Assembly: GCF_004004565.1 (NCBI RefSeq)
Contig: NZ_SACM01000002.1
Coordinates: 520,398-584,397 of the forward strand
Origin: Inhella crocodyli
GTDB taxonomy: Bacteria; Pseudomonadota; Gammaproteobacteria; Burkholderiales; Burkholderiaceae_C
Reading direction: 5' to 3'
DNA length: 64,000 nt
Within the stretch, counting starts at the first letter, position 1. The number at the start of each line of letters is the position of its first letter. Below the pieces are notes generated by a model. It was given only the letters and a program-made list of their open reading frames with translations, made no database searches and was not told the DNA's origin. Of this stretch, positions 9,260 through 18,916 are shown piece by piece. Both the position numbers and the translations under genes were made by a program.

Positions 9260-11497
9260 TCAGGCCGATTTGGCGTTGGCCAGCCAGCCTTCCAGCAGCT
9301 CCGAGGGCATGGGGCGGGCGAACAGGTAGCCCTGGCCCTCTTGGCAGCCCAGCGCCAGCAGCTGTTGGGCCTGCTCTTCGGTTTCGATGCCCTCGGCGAT
9401 CACCCGCATGCCCAGCGTGTGGCCGAGGTTCACCACCATGCCGGCGATGGTGCTGCCGGCGGCGGTGCTCGACTCGTTGACGAAGGTGCGGTCGATCTTG
9501 AGGCGCTCCACCTGCAACTGGCGCAGCTGCGACAGCGACGAGAAGCCGGTGCCGAAGTCGTCGATGGCCACGGTGGCCCCGGTGGCGCGGATCTCGGCCA
9601 GCATGTGCAGCACCATGTCCAGGTCGTCCATGGCCATGGATTCGGTGATCTCCAGCTCCAGGGCATTGCCTTCCAGCTCGGCATCGCGCAAGGCGGCTTG
9701 CAGGGTGCTGATGAAGCGCGGATGGCGGAACTGCGCCATCGAGATGTTCACCGCCATGCGCAGTTGCGCGTGGCCGAGGTCTCGCAGGCGCTTGATCTGG
9801 TGGCAAGACGTGCGCAACACGAACTCGCCGATGGCGACGATCAGGCCCGATTGCTCGGCCAGCGGGATGAACTGGTCGGGGGGCACGAACTGGCCGTCTT
9901 CGGTGCGCCAGCGCAGCAGGGCTTCCACGGCGATCGCTTGGCGCGTGGCCAGGTCCACCTGCGGCTGGTAGACCACGAACAGGCGCCGCGCTTCGAAGCT
10001 GGCGCGCAGGCCCTTGAGCAGCTTGAAGCGCTCGCGCGCGTCCACGCCCATCTCGGCGGAGAAGTACTGGGCCGTGCCGCGCTGCATTTGCTTGGCGCGC
10101 TTCAGGGCGATGTGGGCGTCGAGCAGTAGCTCGGAGCCCAGGGAGCTGGAGTCGATCAGTCGCACCAAGCCGGTGGTGGCCGACAGCTGCAGGCGCTCGC
10201 CGCTGACCACGAAGGGCTCGGTGAAAGCCTCGGAAATGCGCTCGGCATCGACCAGGGCTTCCGGCCCCATCACGCCGAAGGTGTCGGCCGAGATGCGGGC
10301 CATCTCGCTGCGGGTGCCCAGCTGCTCGTTCAGGCGGTGGGCCACGGCCTGCAGCACCTGGTCGCCGAAGCGGTGGCCGAAGGCGTCGTTGATGTCGGAG
10401 AAGTCGTCGATGTCGATCAGCGCCAGCGACAGGCCTTCGGGGTTGCGCAGGTTCTGCTCCAGCAACTCGATGAAGCGGTTGCGGTTGGGCAGTTGCAGCA
10501 GCTGGTCGTTGTAGGCGTGGTCGAGCAGCTGGCCGTACAGGGCCACGTTGTCGAAGCCCACGGCCAGCGCGCTTTTCAGCGTGTTGAGCAGGGGCTCCAT
10601 GTCGGCGCTCGGGGCGTGGGGCAGGTGGGTGTGCAGCACCAGCACGCGTTCGTTGGCCAGGTTGAAGTGCAGGTACAGGTTCGCGCCCATGTGGGTGCGG
10701 CCCTGGGCCAGGCAGTCGAGCAGGCCTTGGCGCACTTCGGGCTGTTGCACCAGGTCGATGGTGCTGCCCAGCAGGCCGGCGTGGGGCCCCAAGGCAGCCA
10801 CGATGCGCGCCTGTTCGGGCGGGTCGTCCCGGTGGTGCACGGCCACCAAGCCCTGCGGCAGGGTGTCGAACAGCAGACCGACCTTCTCGAGCGCGCCTTC
10901 GGCGTAGCGGGGCAGGGTGCGGACTTGGTTGAGTTCGGTGACCGACTCGACGATGCGCGACAGGCCCCGTTGCGCCGCCTGCAGTTGGCAGATCTGCCGG
11001 TACGAGCGGATGGCCGCCGTCAGCACGGTGTAAAGCCGCGTGCGCGTCAGCTCGGCCTTGGTCTTGTAGTCGTTGATGTCCAGGGTGCGGACGGTTTCGA
11101 TCTCGGGCGCGTAACCCGGCTGGCCGGTGCGCAGCACGATGCGCAGGGCGTCGAAGGTCGGGTTGGCGCGCAGGTGGCGCACCAACTGCAGGCCGGCGTC
11201 TTCGCTTTCCATCACCACGTCAAGAAGGGCGACGGCGATGTCGTGCTCGTGGCTCAGCAGGTCGCGGGCGGAGATGCCGGAGTCGGCGTGCAAGAACTCC
11301 AGCCCCCGGCCTTCGACGAGCAGGCCCTGCATGGCCAACTCGGTGGCGCGGTGCACGTCTTGGTCGTCGTCGACCACCAGCACGCGCCAAGATTCCGGGG
11401 CTTCGGTGCCGCCCTCGGGCGCATGCGCGTCTTCCTCGATCAGCTCAAGGAGGTCGTCGTCGTGCGCGGGATCGGGGGTCGGGGGGTTCTCAGCCAT
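9260..11497 (-). CDS. Response regulator with DUF3369, degenerate GGDEF and EAL domains (c-di-GMP phosphodiesterase)
   Basis: A 745-aa multidomain protein. Residues about 35-165 form a receiver (VLVVDDDQDVHR; phosphoacceptor D in LLDVVME). A DUF3369 sensor-like module follows (about 185-320), then a GGDEF-like domain whose signature loop reads ISADTFG, so cyclase activity is probably lost. The C-terminal EAL domain looks intact: EALLRW, VNIS, ELEITES, IDDFGTG, LKIDRTF, AEGIETEEQ and QGYLFARP are all present. The expected activity is c-di-GMP hydrolysis controlled by phosphorylation. It stands alone on the minus strand, convergent with HMG-CoA lyase. No kinase is adjacent. Confidence 0.93.
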   Translation of the reverse strand: MAENPPTPDPAHDDDLLELIEEDAHAPEGGTEAPESWRVLVVDDDQDVHRATELAMQGLLVEGRGLEFLHADSGISARDLLSHEHDIAVALLDVVMESEDAGLQLVRHLRANPTFDALRIVLRTGQPGYAPEIETVRTLDINDYKTKAELTRTRLYTVLTAAIRSYRQICQLQAAQRGLSRIVESVTELNQVRTLPRYAEGALEKVGLLFDTLPQGLVAVHHRDDPPEQARIVAALGPHAGLLGSTIDLVQQPEVRQGLLDCLAQGRTHMGANLYLHFNLANERVLVLHTHLPHAPSADMEPLLNTLKSALAVGFDNVALYGQLLDHAYNDQLLQLPNRNRFIELLEQNLRNPEGLSLALIDIDDFSDINDAFGHRFGDQVLQAVAHRLNEQLGTRSEMARISADTFGVMGPEALVDAERISEAFTEPFVVSGERLQLSATTGLVRLIDSSSLGSELLLDAHIALKRAKQMQRGTAQYFSAEMGVDARERFKLLKGLRASFEARRLFVVYQPQVDLATRQAIAVEALLRWRTEDGQFVPPDQFIPLAEQSGLIVAIGEFVLRTSCHQIKRLRDLGHAQLRMAVNISMAQFRHPRFISTLQAALRDAELEGNALELEITESMAMDDLDMVLHMLAEIRATGATVAIDDFGTGFSSLSQLRQLQVERLKIDRTFVNESSTAAGSTIAGMVVNLGHTLGMRVIAEGIETEEQAQQLLALGCQEGQGYLFARPMPSELLEGWLANAKSA

Positions 11498-11588
11498 GCG
11501 CCGCAGCGGGAGGAGATCAAAAGCCGCACCGAGTATGCGTCAAAGCCCCTCACAAACCGCCCGCCGGGGATAGCGGATAACCCCAGGC

Positions 11589-13958
11589 TCAGCGGCGCCG
11601 GGCGCGCTTGGGCGCCAACTTCGTCTCGCGCGGCGGCAGCCCGGTGTGCTGGGTCAGGATGAGGCCGTCCTTGGGCGTCACGATGCCACGCGGGTCGGGG
11701 CTGGTGCGCTGCTGCAAGCGCTGGCTGGGCTTGCTGGGCGGCGTGCTGTTCTTGCGCCGCTCGCTCACGTAGCCGCCGTCGGTCACCGGCTGGAAGCTGG
11801 GAATGAGGTGGTGCTTGCCGTTGCCGATGAGGTCGGCCCGGCCCATCTCCTTGAGCGCCTCGCGCAGCAGCGGCCAGTTGTTGGCGTCGTGGTAGCGCAG
11901 GAAGGCCTTGTGCAGGCGCCGGCGGCGCTCGCCTTTGACGATGTCGACCTTCTCGCTGTCGCGCGTGACCTTCTTCAGCGGGTTCTTGCCCGAGTGGTAC
12001 ATCGCCGTGGCCGTGGCCATGGGGCTGGGGTAGAAGGTTTGCACCTGGTCGGCACGGAAGCCGTTGCGCTTCAACCAGACGGCGAGGTTCATCATGTCCT
12101 CGTCGGCGGTGCCGGGGTGCGCGGCGATGAAGTAGGGGATCAGGTACTGCTTCTTGCCGGCGGCGGCGCTGGCGGCCTCGAACAGCTGCTTGAAGCGGTC
12201 GTAGGTGCCGATGCCCGGCTTCATCATCTTGCTCAGCGGGCCGCCCTCGGTGTGCTCGGGGGCGATCTTCAGGTAGCCGCCGACGTGGTGCGTGACCAGC
12301 TCGTTGATGTACTCGGGACTCTCGATGGCCAGGTCGTAGCGCAGGCCCGAGCCGATGAGGATCTTCTTGACGCCCTTGATCGCCCGCGCCTTGCGGTAGA
12401 GCTGGATCAGCGGACCGTGGTCGGTGTTCAGGTTGGGGCAGATGCCCGGGTAGACGCAGCTGGGCTTGCGGCAGGCGGCCTCGATCTCCTTGGACTTGCA
12501 GCCGATGTGCCACATGTTGGCCGTGGGGCCGCCCAGGTCGGAGACGACGCCGGTGAAGCCGGCGACCTTGTCGCGGATGTCCTCGATCTCGCGCAGCACG
12601 CTCGCTTCGGAGCGGCTTTGGATGATGCGGCCCTCGTGCTCGGTGATGGAGCAGAAGGTGCAGCCGCCGAAGCAGCCGCGCATGATGTTTACGCTGAAGC
12701 GGATCATTTCCCACGCGGGAATCTTGGTCGCGCCGTCGTGCTTGCCGTGTTCGTCGGCGTACGTGGGGTGCGGGCTGCGCGCGTAGGGCAGGTCGAACAC
12801 GTGGTCCATCTCCGCCGTGCTCAGGGGGATGGGCGGCGGGTTCAGCCAGACGTCGCGCGCGGTGGCGCCTTCGCCGTGGCGCTGCACCAGGGCGCGCGCA
12901 TTGCCGGGGTTGGTCTCCAGGTGCAGCACGCGGTTGGCGTGGGCGTAGAGCACCGGGTCGCCCTTCAACTGCTCGAAGGCCGGCAGGCGGATGACCGAGC
13001 GCTCGCGCGGCGGCGTGATGGCGCGCCCGTCGGTCTTGGTGACGGTGCGGCGCACGATTTGGATCGGCTGGCTGCCGTCGGCGTCGGGCTTGACGCTTTG
13101 CGTGGCGCAGTCGGCGCCCTGGGCCGCCGCTACCTGCTCGGTGGTCATGTAGGGGTTGACGATCTCGTCGACCTTGCCCGGGGCGTCCACGCTGGTGGAG
13201 TCGATTTCGAACCAGCCGGCCAGGCCCGGGTCGTCGGGCCGGCGCATGAACGCCGTGCCGCGCACGTCGGTGATCGACTCGATGGGTTGGCGCTGCGCCA
13301 GGCGGTGGGCGATTTCGACGATGGCCCGTTCGGCGTTGCCGTACAGCAGGAGGTCGGCCTTGCTGTCGACGAGGATGGAGCGGCGGACCTTGTCGCTCCA
13401 GTAGTCGTAGTGGGCGATGCGCCGCAGGCTGGCTTCGATGCCGCCAATGACCACCGGCACGTCCTTGTAGGCCTCGCGGCAGCGCTGCGTGTAGACCAAG
13501 GTGGCGCGGTCGGGTCGCTTGCCGGCCACGCCGCCGGGCGTGTAGGCGTCGTCACGGCGAATCTTTCGGTCCGCCGTGTAGTGGTTGATCATCGAGTCCA
13601 TGTTCCCGGCGGCCACGCCGAAGAACAGCTTCGGCCGACCCAGGGCCATGAAGGGCTCGGCCGAGTGCCAGTCGGGCTGGGCAATGATGCCCACGCGAAA
13701 GCCTTGGGCCTCCAAGGTGCGGCCGATGACGGCCATGCCGAAACTCGGGTGGTCGACGTAGGCGTCGCCGCTGACGATGACGATGTCGCACTCGTCCCAG
13801 CCCAGCTGCTGCATCTCGGCGCGGCTCATGGGCAAGAACGGCGCGGGCCCGAAGCGCTTGGCCCAGTACGGGCGGTAGGCGGTGAGCGCCTTGTCGGCCT
13901 TCGGCGGCTTCACCGTCTGCGCGGTGTGGTGGTCGTCTCGGGTGATCGTGGCGGTCAC
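11589..13958 (-). CDS. YgiQ family radical SAM protein
   Basis: A 789-aa protein of the YgiQ family (UPF0313-type). It has an N-terminal YgiQ domain ([22 protein letters not shown]), a middle radical SAM core with the cluster motif in [19 protein letters not shown], and a C-terminal extension ending in basic residues. Biochemical role unknown. The open frame runs to 14009, but GTG 13958 has an AAAGG ribosome-binding site 8 nt upstream and gives a start ([10 protein letters not shown]) nearer to the conserved domain, so I place the start there. Single gene, not obviously in an operon. Confidence 0.9.
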   Translation of the reverse strand: MTATITRDDHHTAQTVKPPKADKALTAYRPYWAKRFGPAPFLPMSRAEMQQLGWDECDIVIVSGDAYVDHPSFGMAVIGRTLEAQGFRVGIIAQPDWHSAEPFMALGRPKLFFGVAAGNMDSMINHYTADRKIRRDDAYTPGGVAGKRPDRATLVYTQRCREAYKDVPVVIGGIEASLRRIAHYDYWSDKVRRSILVDSKADLLLYGNAERAIVEIAHRLAQRQPIESITDVRGTAFMRRPDDPGLAGWFEIDSTSVDAPGKVDEIVNPYMTTEQVAAAQGADCATQSVKPDADGSQPIQIVRRTVTKTDGRAITPPRERSVIRLPAFEQLKGDPVLYAHANRVLHLETNPGNARALVQRHGEGATARDVWLNPPPIPLSTAEMDHVFDLPYARSPHPTYADEHGKHDGATKIPAWEMIRFSVNIMRGCFGGCTFCSITEHEGRIIQSRSEASVLREIEDIRDKVAGFTGVVSDLGGPTANMWHIGCKSKEIEAACRKPSCVYPGICPNLNTDHGPLIQLYRKARAIKGVKKILIGSGLRYDLAIESPEYINELVTHHVGGYLKIAPEHTEGGPLSKMMKPGIGTYDRFKQLFEAASAAAGKKQYLIPYFIAAHPGTADEDMMNLAVWLKRNGFRADQVQTFYPSPMATATAMYHSGKNPLKKVTRDSEKVDIVKGERRRRLHKAFLRYHDANNWPLLREALKEMGRADLIGNGKHHLIPSFQPVTDGGYVSERRKNSTPPSKPSQRLQQRTSPDPRGIVTPKDGLILTQHTGLPPRETKLAPKRARRR

Positions 13959-14091
13959 GGGCGGTGCCTTTCGGGATAACCCGCGATTGTCGCCGCGCCA
14001 AGGCGCCAAAACCCGAATCCCATCAAGGACTTGGGGTCATGGCGTGAACGATGCGACACCGCGCCGGCTGTCGCGCCCTTCGGCGTCCGGC

Positions 14092-16311
14092 TCAGGTCGC
14101 CGCCACGGCGGGCGCCAGGGTGACGGCCACGCCCGACAGCACCGCGGTGCCGCTCAGCGGGTCGCGGTCGCCCATGGGCAGCAGGGCATTCAGGTTGGCG
14201 CCCGGTTGGCGCTGTGCCACGCGCAGTTGCACCCCCTCGCCCCCGTGGCCGAAGCCGTGGGGCAAGCTGGCCACGCCGGGGCGCATCGCGGTTGACACCT
14301 CGACCGGCGCGCGCACCTCGCCACTGGCGGAGGTCACGACGGCGATGGCGCCGTCGCGCAGGCCGTGGCGCGCGGCATCGTCGGGGTGAAGCAACAACGT
14401 GCAACGGTCCGGCCCCTTGGCCAGCGTGGGCAGGTTGTGCATCCAGGAGTTGTTGTTGCGCAGGTGCCGGCGGCCGATGACGACCATCGCCGGCGCCTGG
14501 GCGTTCAAGGCGGCTTCCAGCGCCGGGCCCTCGGCCAGCAGCTCGGGCGGCGCCAGCTCCACTTGGCCGCTGGGGGTTCGCAGCAACTCCGGCAGGCGCG
14601 GCTGCAGGGGACCCAGGTCGAGGCCCGCGGGTGCGGCCTTCACCCGGGCCAGGTTGATGCCCTCGCGGCGGCCGAACTGGTCGCCGTACGGCCCCAGGCG
14701 CAGGGCCAGGTCCACGATGCGGGCCGGGCCGGGCGCGTCGCCCAGGGCCTGGCGCACGGGGGCCACGAATTCGGCCGGCAGGCTGTGCTGCAAGGCCTCC
14801 ATCAGCAGGGCTTCGTCCAGCTCGGCGACGGGCGCGCGCCAGTCTTGGCCTTGCACCAGCGCGGTCAGGCGCAGCAGCCATTCCCAGTCGTCGGGCAGGT
14901 CGGCGGCCTTGGGGAAGACCGGCTCGCTCCAGCGCGCGGCGTTGCGGTGGGCCAGTTGGCTGAAGGCCGCGTCGTAGTGCGCCACCTCCAGCGCCGAGGG
15001 GCTGGGCAGGATGACGTCGGCGTGACGCGTGGTGGCGTTGACGTAGATGTCCAGGCTGACCATGAAGTCCAGCTGGGCCAGCGCGGCGTCGAGCTTGGCG
15101 CCCCCGGGGGCGCTGAGGGCCGGGTTGGCGGCGGCGGTGAACAAGGCCCGCACCTGGCCGGCGCCCGGCGTGGTGATTTCCTCGGCCAGCAGGGTGATGG
15201 GCAGCTCGCCGTAGACCTCGGGCGCCCCACTGACGCGGCTGCGCCGCCGCCCCAGCTTCACGCCCTTGCCCTGGCCGGGTTGGCCTTGCGTGTTGGCGGC
15301 GAAGGCCGGGGCCTTGGGGAACAGGGCGCCGCCTTCGCGGTCGAGGTGGCCGGTCAGGGCGTTGAGCACGTCCACGAGCCAGCTGTTGACGGTGCCAAAG
15401 CGCTGCGTGCAGGTGCCAATGCGGCCATAGACCGCGGCGCGCGGCGCGGCGGCGAGGTCGCGCGCCAGTTGGCGGATCACGGCCGCGTCGAGTCCGCAGG
15501 CGGCGGCCACGCGCTCGGGCGGGTAGGGCGCCACGAAGTCGCGCACCGCGTCCACGCCCGCGGCGTGGGGGATGGGTCGGGTCAGGCCCTCTTCGAACAG
15601 GGTGGCGGCCAGCGCCATCAGCAGGAAGGCGTCGGCACCGGGCTTCAGCGCCAGGTGCTGGTCGGCCAGCTCGGCGGTTTCGGTGCGGCGGGGGTCGACC
15701 ACGACCAGGCGCCCGCCGCGTTCGCGCAAGGCCTTGAGGCGGCCTTTCACGTCGGGCACCGTCCACATGCTGCCGTTGCTGGCCACGGGGTTGGCGCCCA
15801 GCACCAGGAGGAAGTCGGTGCGGTCCACGTCGGGCACGGGCACGCTGAGCCAGTGGCCGAACATCAGCGCGCTGCTCAGCTGCTTGGGCATTTGGTCCAG
15901 CGTGCTGGCGCTGAACACGTTGCGCGTGCCCAAGGCGCGGGCCAGGCGGGGGAAGTAGTTCAGCAGCCCGATGCGGTGCACCACGGGGTTGCCCACCACG
16001 GCGGCCACGGCGTCGGGGCCGTGCTCGCGCAGGATGGGCAGCAGCCGGGCTTCGATGGTTTCGAGGGCCTCTTGCCAAGTGACGGGTTCGAAGCGCCCGT
16101 TGCGCTTGACCAGCGGCTGGCGCACGCGGTCGGGGTCCTCGTGCAGGTCCTTCAGGGCGATGGCCTTGGGGCACAGGTAGCCGCGGCTGAAGGGGTCGTC
16201 CTCGGCGCCACGGATGCGCACGACCTGCGTGCCTTCGGTCTCGATGCGCAGGCCGCAGGCGGCCTCGCACAGGGGGCAGATGCGGAACGCGCCCGGCGCA
16301 GCGTCGCTCAT
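14092..16311 (-). CDS. Stand-alone molybdopterin-dependent oxidoreductase (bis-MGD family)
   Basis: A 739-aa member of the DMSO-reductase superfamily. An N-terminal [4Fe-4S] motif is formed by C12, C15, C19 and C47. Bis-MGD binding segments follow and the C-terminal molybdopterin dinucleotide domain contains NNNSWMHNLP. There is no TAT signal, so it is probably cytoplasmic. At the place where FdhF has selenocysteine the sequence reads NVFSASTLDQMPK, which would put D139 as a candidate Mo ligand; this is my own alignment. No partner subunits or cofactor genes are adjacent, so the substrate cannot be named. Its ATG overlaps the stop of the PilZ gene by 4 nt. Confidence 0.88.
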   Translation of the reverse strand: MSDAAPGAFRICPLCEAACGLRIETEGTQVVRIRGAEDDPFSRGYLCPKAIALKDLHEDPDRVRQPLVKRNGRFEPVTWQEALETIEARLLPILREHGPDAVAAVVGNPVVHRIGLLNYFPRLARALGTRNVFSASTLDQMPKQLSSALMFGHWLSVPVPDVDRTDFLLVLGANPVASNGSMWTVPDVKGRLKALRERGGRLVVVDPRRTETAELADQHLALKPGADAFLLMALAATLFEEGLTRPIPHAAGVDAVRDFVAPYPPERVAAACGLDAAVIRQLARDLAAAPRAAVYGRIGTCTQRFGTVNSWLVDVLNALTGHLDREGGALFPKAPAFAANTQGQPGQGKGVKLGRRRSRVSGAPEVYGELPITLLAEEITTPGAGQVRALFTAAANPALSAPGGAKLDAALAQLDFMVSLDIYVNATTRHADVILPSPSALEVAHYDAAFSQLAHRNAARWSEPVFPKAADLPDDWEWLLRLTALVQGQDWRAPVAELDEALLMEALQHSLPAEFVAPVRQALGDAPGPARIVDLALRLGPYGDQFGRREGINLARVKAAPAGLDLGPLQPRLPELLRTPSGQVELAPPELLAEGPALEAALNAQAPAMVVIGRRHLRNNNSWMHNLPTLAKGPDRCTLLLHPDDAARHGLRDGAIAVVTSASGEVRAPVEVSTAMRPGVASLPHGFGHGGEGVQLRVAQRQPGANLNALLPMGDRDPLSGTAVLSGVAVTLAPAVAAT

Positions 16312-16682
16312 GCCGCCAGCAGCGCGCGCAGTTCGCGCTCGGCCAGCTTAGGGTTGCCCAGGTTCATCTCCACCAGGCGGCGCAGGTGGCTGATGGAGTC
16401 GAGGTCGATCACCGCGCAGCGCAGGCCGGCCTCCTGGTCGGCCAGGTGGACGATCTCGGCCGCCATCTTGATGCGGGCCTCGCCCAACTGCAGGCTCAGC
16501 AGGCACGGTTCGCCGTTGTCCAGCTGCGCGCCGGCCGGCAGCTTGACCAGGGCCCCCTTGAGCGAGATGTCGACCAACTGCACCGTGGCACGGCCCACCG
16601 TGGTGATGAGTTGCGCCTCGCCGTCGAACTGAATGCGGGCGTGATGGCGGCGGTCGCTGTCCGGGGTGGGGGTCGAGGTCAT
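16308..16682 (-). CDS. PilZ domain protein
   Basis: A 124-aa single-domain protein. The c-di-GMP-binding PilZ signature is present: an arginine cluster (RRHHAR) near the N-terminus and DISLKGALV matching the [D/N]xSxxG motif about 30 residues later. The start is set at ATG 16682 (MTSTPTPDSDRRHH). The frame stays open to 16841, but the extra 53 residues are low-complexity and lie in the spacer facing the exonuclease gene. It is upstream of, and overlaps by 4 nt, the molybdopterin oxidoreductase gene. Confidence 0.86.
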   Translation of the reverse strand: MTSTPTPDSDRRHHARIQFDGEAQLITTVGRATVQLVDISLKGALVKLPAGAQLDNGEPCLLSLQLGEARIKMAAEIVHLADQEAGLRCAVIDLDSISHLRRLVEMNLGNPKLAERELRALLAA

Positions 16683-16861
16683 GGGGCGTTCGGGGTCGGG
16701 CTGGGTCGGGCCGTGATGATGCGCCGATTCGGCGGGGGCGGCCAGCCGGGAAACCGATCGCCTGGAAGCGACGAATGCGTCACGCCGGCCCGGTGAAAGC
16801 CCCCTTCCGCCGGGCGAGGGGGGCGCCTTAGAGTCGACCACCGACCGCCTTGGAGCCCGCG

Positions 16862-17344
16862 ATGAGCCTGCCCGCTTTACTCGACATCGAAGCCAGTGGC
16901 TTTGGCACGGGCAGCTACCCGATCGAGGTGGGCTTCGTGGACGGCGAGGGCGGTTTGTTTTGCACCTTGGTGAACCCGGAGCCCGATTGGGCGCACTGGG
17001 ATGAAGGCGCCGAGGCGCTGCACGGCATCAGCCGGCCCACGCTGGCCACCCATGGCAAGCCGGCCCGTTGGGTGGCGCAGCAGTTGAACGACCGCCTCGG
17101 CGGACAAACCGTGTACTGCGACGCCTGGGCCCACGACTACCCCTGGCTGAGCCGCCTGTTCGACGCGGCCGAGATGTCGCCCCGCTTCAAGCTCGAAGAC
17201 CTGCGGGCCCTGCTCAAGCCCGAGCAGGCCGTCCGCTGGGACGCCACGGTGAAGGCCGTTCGGGCCGAGTTGTCGATCGGTCGGCACCGCGCCAGCAGCG
17301 ACGCCAAGGTGCTGCAAATCGCCTACAGCCGCTTGGCGAGCTGA
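16862..17344 (+). CDS. DEDDh-type 3'-5' exonuclease domain protein (RNase T/DnaQ-like)
   Basis: A 160-aa protein made almost entirely of a DnaQ-like exonuclease fold. Motif I is LLDIEASGFG (D and E metal ligands), motif II lies around YCDAWAHDYPWL, and motif III is HRASSDAK with the catalytic His and Asp of the DEDDh subclass. The substrate (DNA or RNA) cannot be told. ATG 16862 is used; an in-frame TTG at 16850 would add four residues. The 179-bp spacer before it separates it from the divergent PilZ gene and should hold both promoters. Confidence 0.85.
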   Translation: MSLPALLDIEASGFGTGSYPIEVGFVDGEGGLFCTLVNPEPDWAHWDEGAEALHGISRPTLATHGKPARWVAQQLNDRLGGQTVYCDAWAHDYPWLSRLFDAAEMSPRFKLEDLRALLKPEQAVRWDATVKAVRAELSIGRHRASSDAKVLQIAYSRLAS

Positions 17345-17348
17345 ACCT

Positions 17349-17804
17349 TCAAGGCTTGAACACAGGCTCGACCTTGGCGCGGTCGATGAAGCGCTCGAAG
17401 CCGCCCACGTTGGCCTTCACATCGGCATTGGTCATCAGCTCCTGCATGGCCAACTGACCCAGCACTTCGAAGGGCTTGCCCAAGGCGCCCGGCCCTTCGG
17501 CCTTGACCAGCGCACGCACCTCGGTGGCGCAGGTGTCGCCGACTAGGCGGCTGAACAAGCCGGCCACCGCGCGCTGCGATTGCTCCTGCTGCGCCGAACT
17601 GGCCTTGGACATCTCCTTGATCTCCGGGTGGGCGGCCATGGCCAGGAAGATCCAGCGCGCCAGGTCCTTGCGGTCTCGACCCGTGGTGTTGTCGGCCAAG
17701 CAGCGGGTGGCGGCGGCGGTTTCGGCGGGGCCGGCCAGGGCCACGGGGCTGCCCAGCAGGGCGGAGGTGGCCAGCGCGATGGCCAGCAAGCGGTTCGAAC
17801 ACAT
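17349..17804 (-). CDS. Small secreted protein of unknown function
   Basis: The 151-aa product has a clear N-terminal signal peptide (basic start, hydrophobic [19 protein letters not shown], likely cleavage after ALA). The mature part is about 125 residues and has cysteines in ATRCLAD and GDTCATE that could form a disulfide. It is mostly helical in character ([18 protein letters not shown]). I do not recognise a family. It ends 4 nt from the convergent exonuclease stop and its start faces pyrC across a 65-nt spacer. Confidence 0.72.
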   Translation of the reverse strand: MCSNRLLAIALATSALLGSPVALAGPAETAAATRCLADNTTGRDRKDLARWIFLAMAAHPEIKEMSKASSAQQEQSQRAVAGLFSRLVGDTCATEVRALVKAEGPGALGKPFEVLGQLAMQELMTNADVKANVGGFERFIDRAKVEPVFKP

Positions 17805-17869
17805 GGTGGGGGCTGGAAGTAAAGGTCGGCCGCCATGATGCCTTCAAAGCCACGGCCGACAATGGCCGG

Positions 17870-18916
17870 ATGAGCACGCCGCAAGAACTCACCTTCACCC
17901 GCCCCGACGACTGGCACCTGCACCTGCGCGATGGCGCCGCCCTGCAGGCCGTGCTGCCGCACACCGCCCGCCAGTTCGCCCGTGCCATCGCCATGCCCAA
18001 CCTCAAGCCGCCGGTGACGACCACCGCGCAGGCCATGGCCTACCGCGAGCGCATCCTGGCCGCGCGGCCGAAGGACGGCCCCGGGGCCGACTTCCAGCCC
18101 TTGATGGTGCTGTACCTGACCGACAACACGCCACCCGACGAGATCGCGCGTGCCAAAGACGCCGGGGTGGTGGCCGTCAAGATGTACCCCGCCGGGGCCA
18201 CGACCAACAGCGACGCTGGCGTGACCGACGTGCGCAAGACCTACAAGACGCTCGAGGCCCTGCAGCGCCACGGGCTGCTGCTGCTGGTGCATGGCGAGGT
18301 GACCGAGGGCGAGATCGACGTTTTTGACCGCGAGGCCGTGTTCATCGACCGCGTGATGAGCCCGCTGCGCGCCGCCTTCCCCGAGCTGAAGGTGGTGTTC
18401 GAGCACATCACCACCAAGGAGGCGGCCGAGTACGTGGCCGAGGCCGGGCCGCACACGGCGGCCACCGTCACGCCCCAGCACCTGCTCTACAACCGCAACG
18501 CCATCTTCACCGGCGGCCTGCGCCCGCACTACTACTGCCTGCCCGTGCTCAAGCGCGAGATGCACCGCCAGGCGCTGCTCCAGGCCGCCACCAGCGGCAG
18601 CCCGCGCTTCTTCTTGGGCACCGACAGCGCGCCCCACGCGGCGCAACTCAAAGAAAACAGCGTGTGCGGCGCCGGCTGCTTCACGGCCCCGGCCGCGCTG
18701 GAGCTCTACGCCGAGGCCTTCGAGGCCCTGGGCGCGCTCGACAAGCTCGAAGCCTTCGCCAGCTTCCATGGCCCCGACTTCTACGGCCTGCCGCGCAACA
18801 CCGGCACCGTCACCCTGCGGCGCACGCCGCTCACCCTGCCCGAGACGCTGCCCTTCGGCGACGCCGTCATCAAACCGCTGCGCGCGGGCGAAACCCTGGC
18901 CTGGAGCCTCGTTTGA
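17870..18916 (+). CDS. pyrC: Dihydroorotase (class II, E. coli PyrC type)
   Basis: Zinc amidohydrolase that cyclises carbamoyl aspartate to dihydroorotate in pyrimidine synthesis. Its 348 aa equal the E. coli PyrC length. Visible active-site elements are the HxH pair in [10 protein letters not shown], the probable carboxylated lysine in [14 protein letters not shown], histidines in LVHGEV and EHITTKEA, and the aspartate in GTDSAPH. The TGA at 18914-18916 overlaps a TTG start of the next gene. Confidence 0.97.
   Translation: MSTPQELTFTRPDDWHLHLRDGAALQAVLPHTARQFARAIAMPNLKPPVTTTAQAMAYRERILAARPKDGPGADFQPLMVLYLTDNTPPDEIARAKDAGVVAVKMYPAGATTNSDAGVTDVRKTYKTLEALQRHGLLLLVHGEVTEGEIDVFDREAVFIDRVMSPLRAAFPELKVVFEHITTKEAAEYVAEAGPHTAATVTPQHLLYNRNAIFTGGLRPHYYCLPVLKREMHRQALLQAATSGSPRFFLGTDSAPHAAQLKENSVCGAGCFTAPAALELYAEAFEALGALDKLEAFASFHGPDFYGLPRNTGTVTLRRTPLTLPETLPFGDAVIKPLRAGETLAWSLV

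Noticed and set aside
11646..13979. 777-codon plus-strand open frame opposite the YgiQ gene
   Set aside because: Low-information Val/Gly/His/Asp-rich translation. The minus-strand frame has intact radical SAM motifs.
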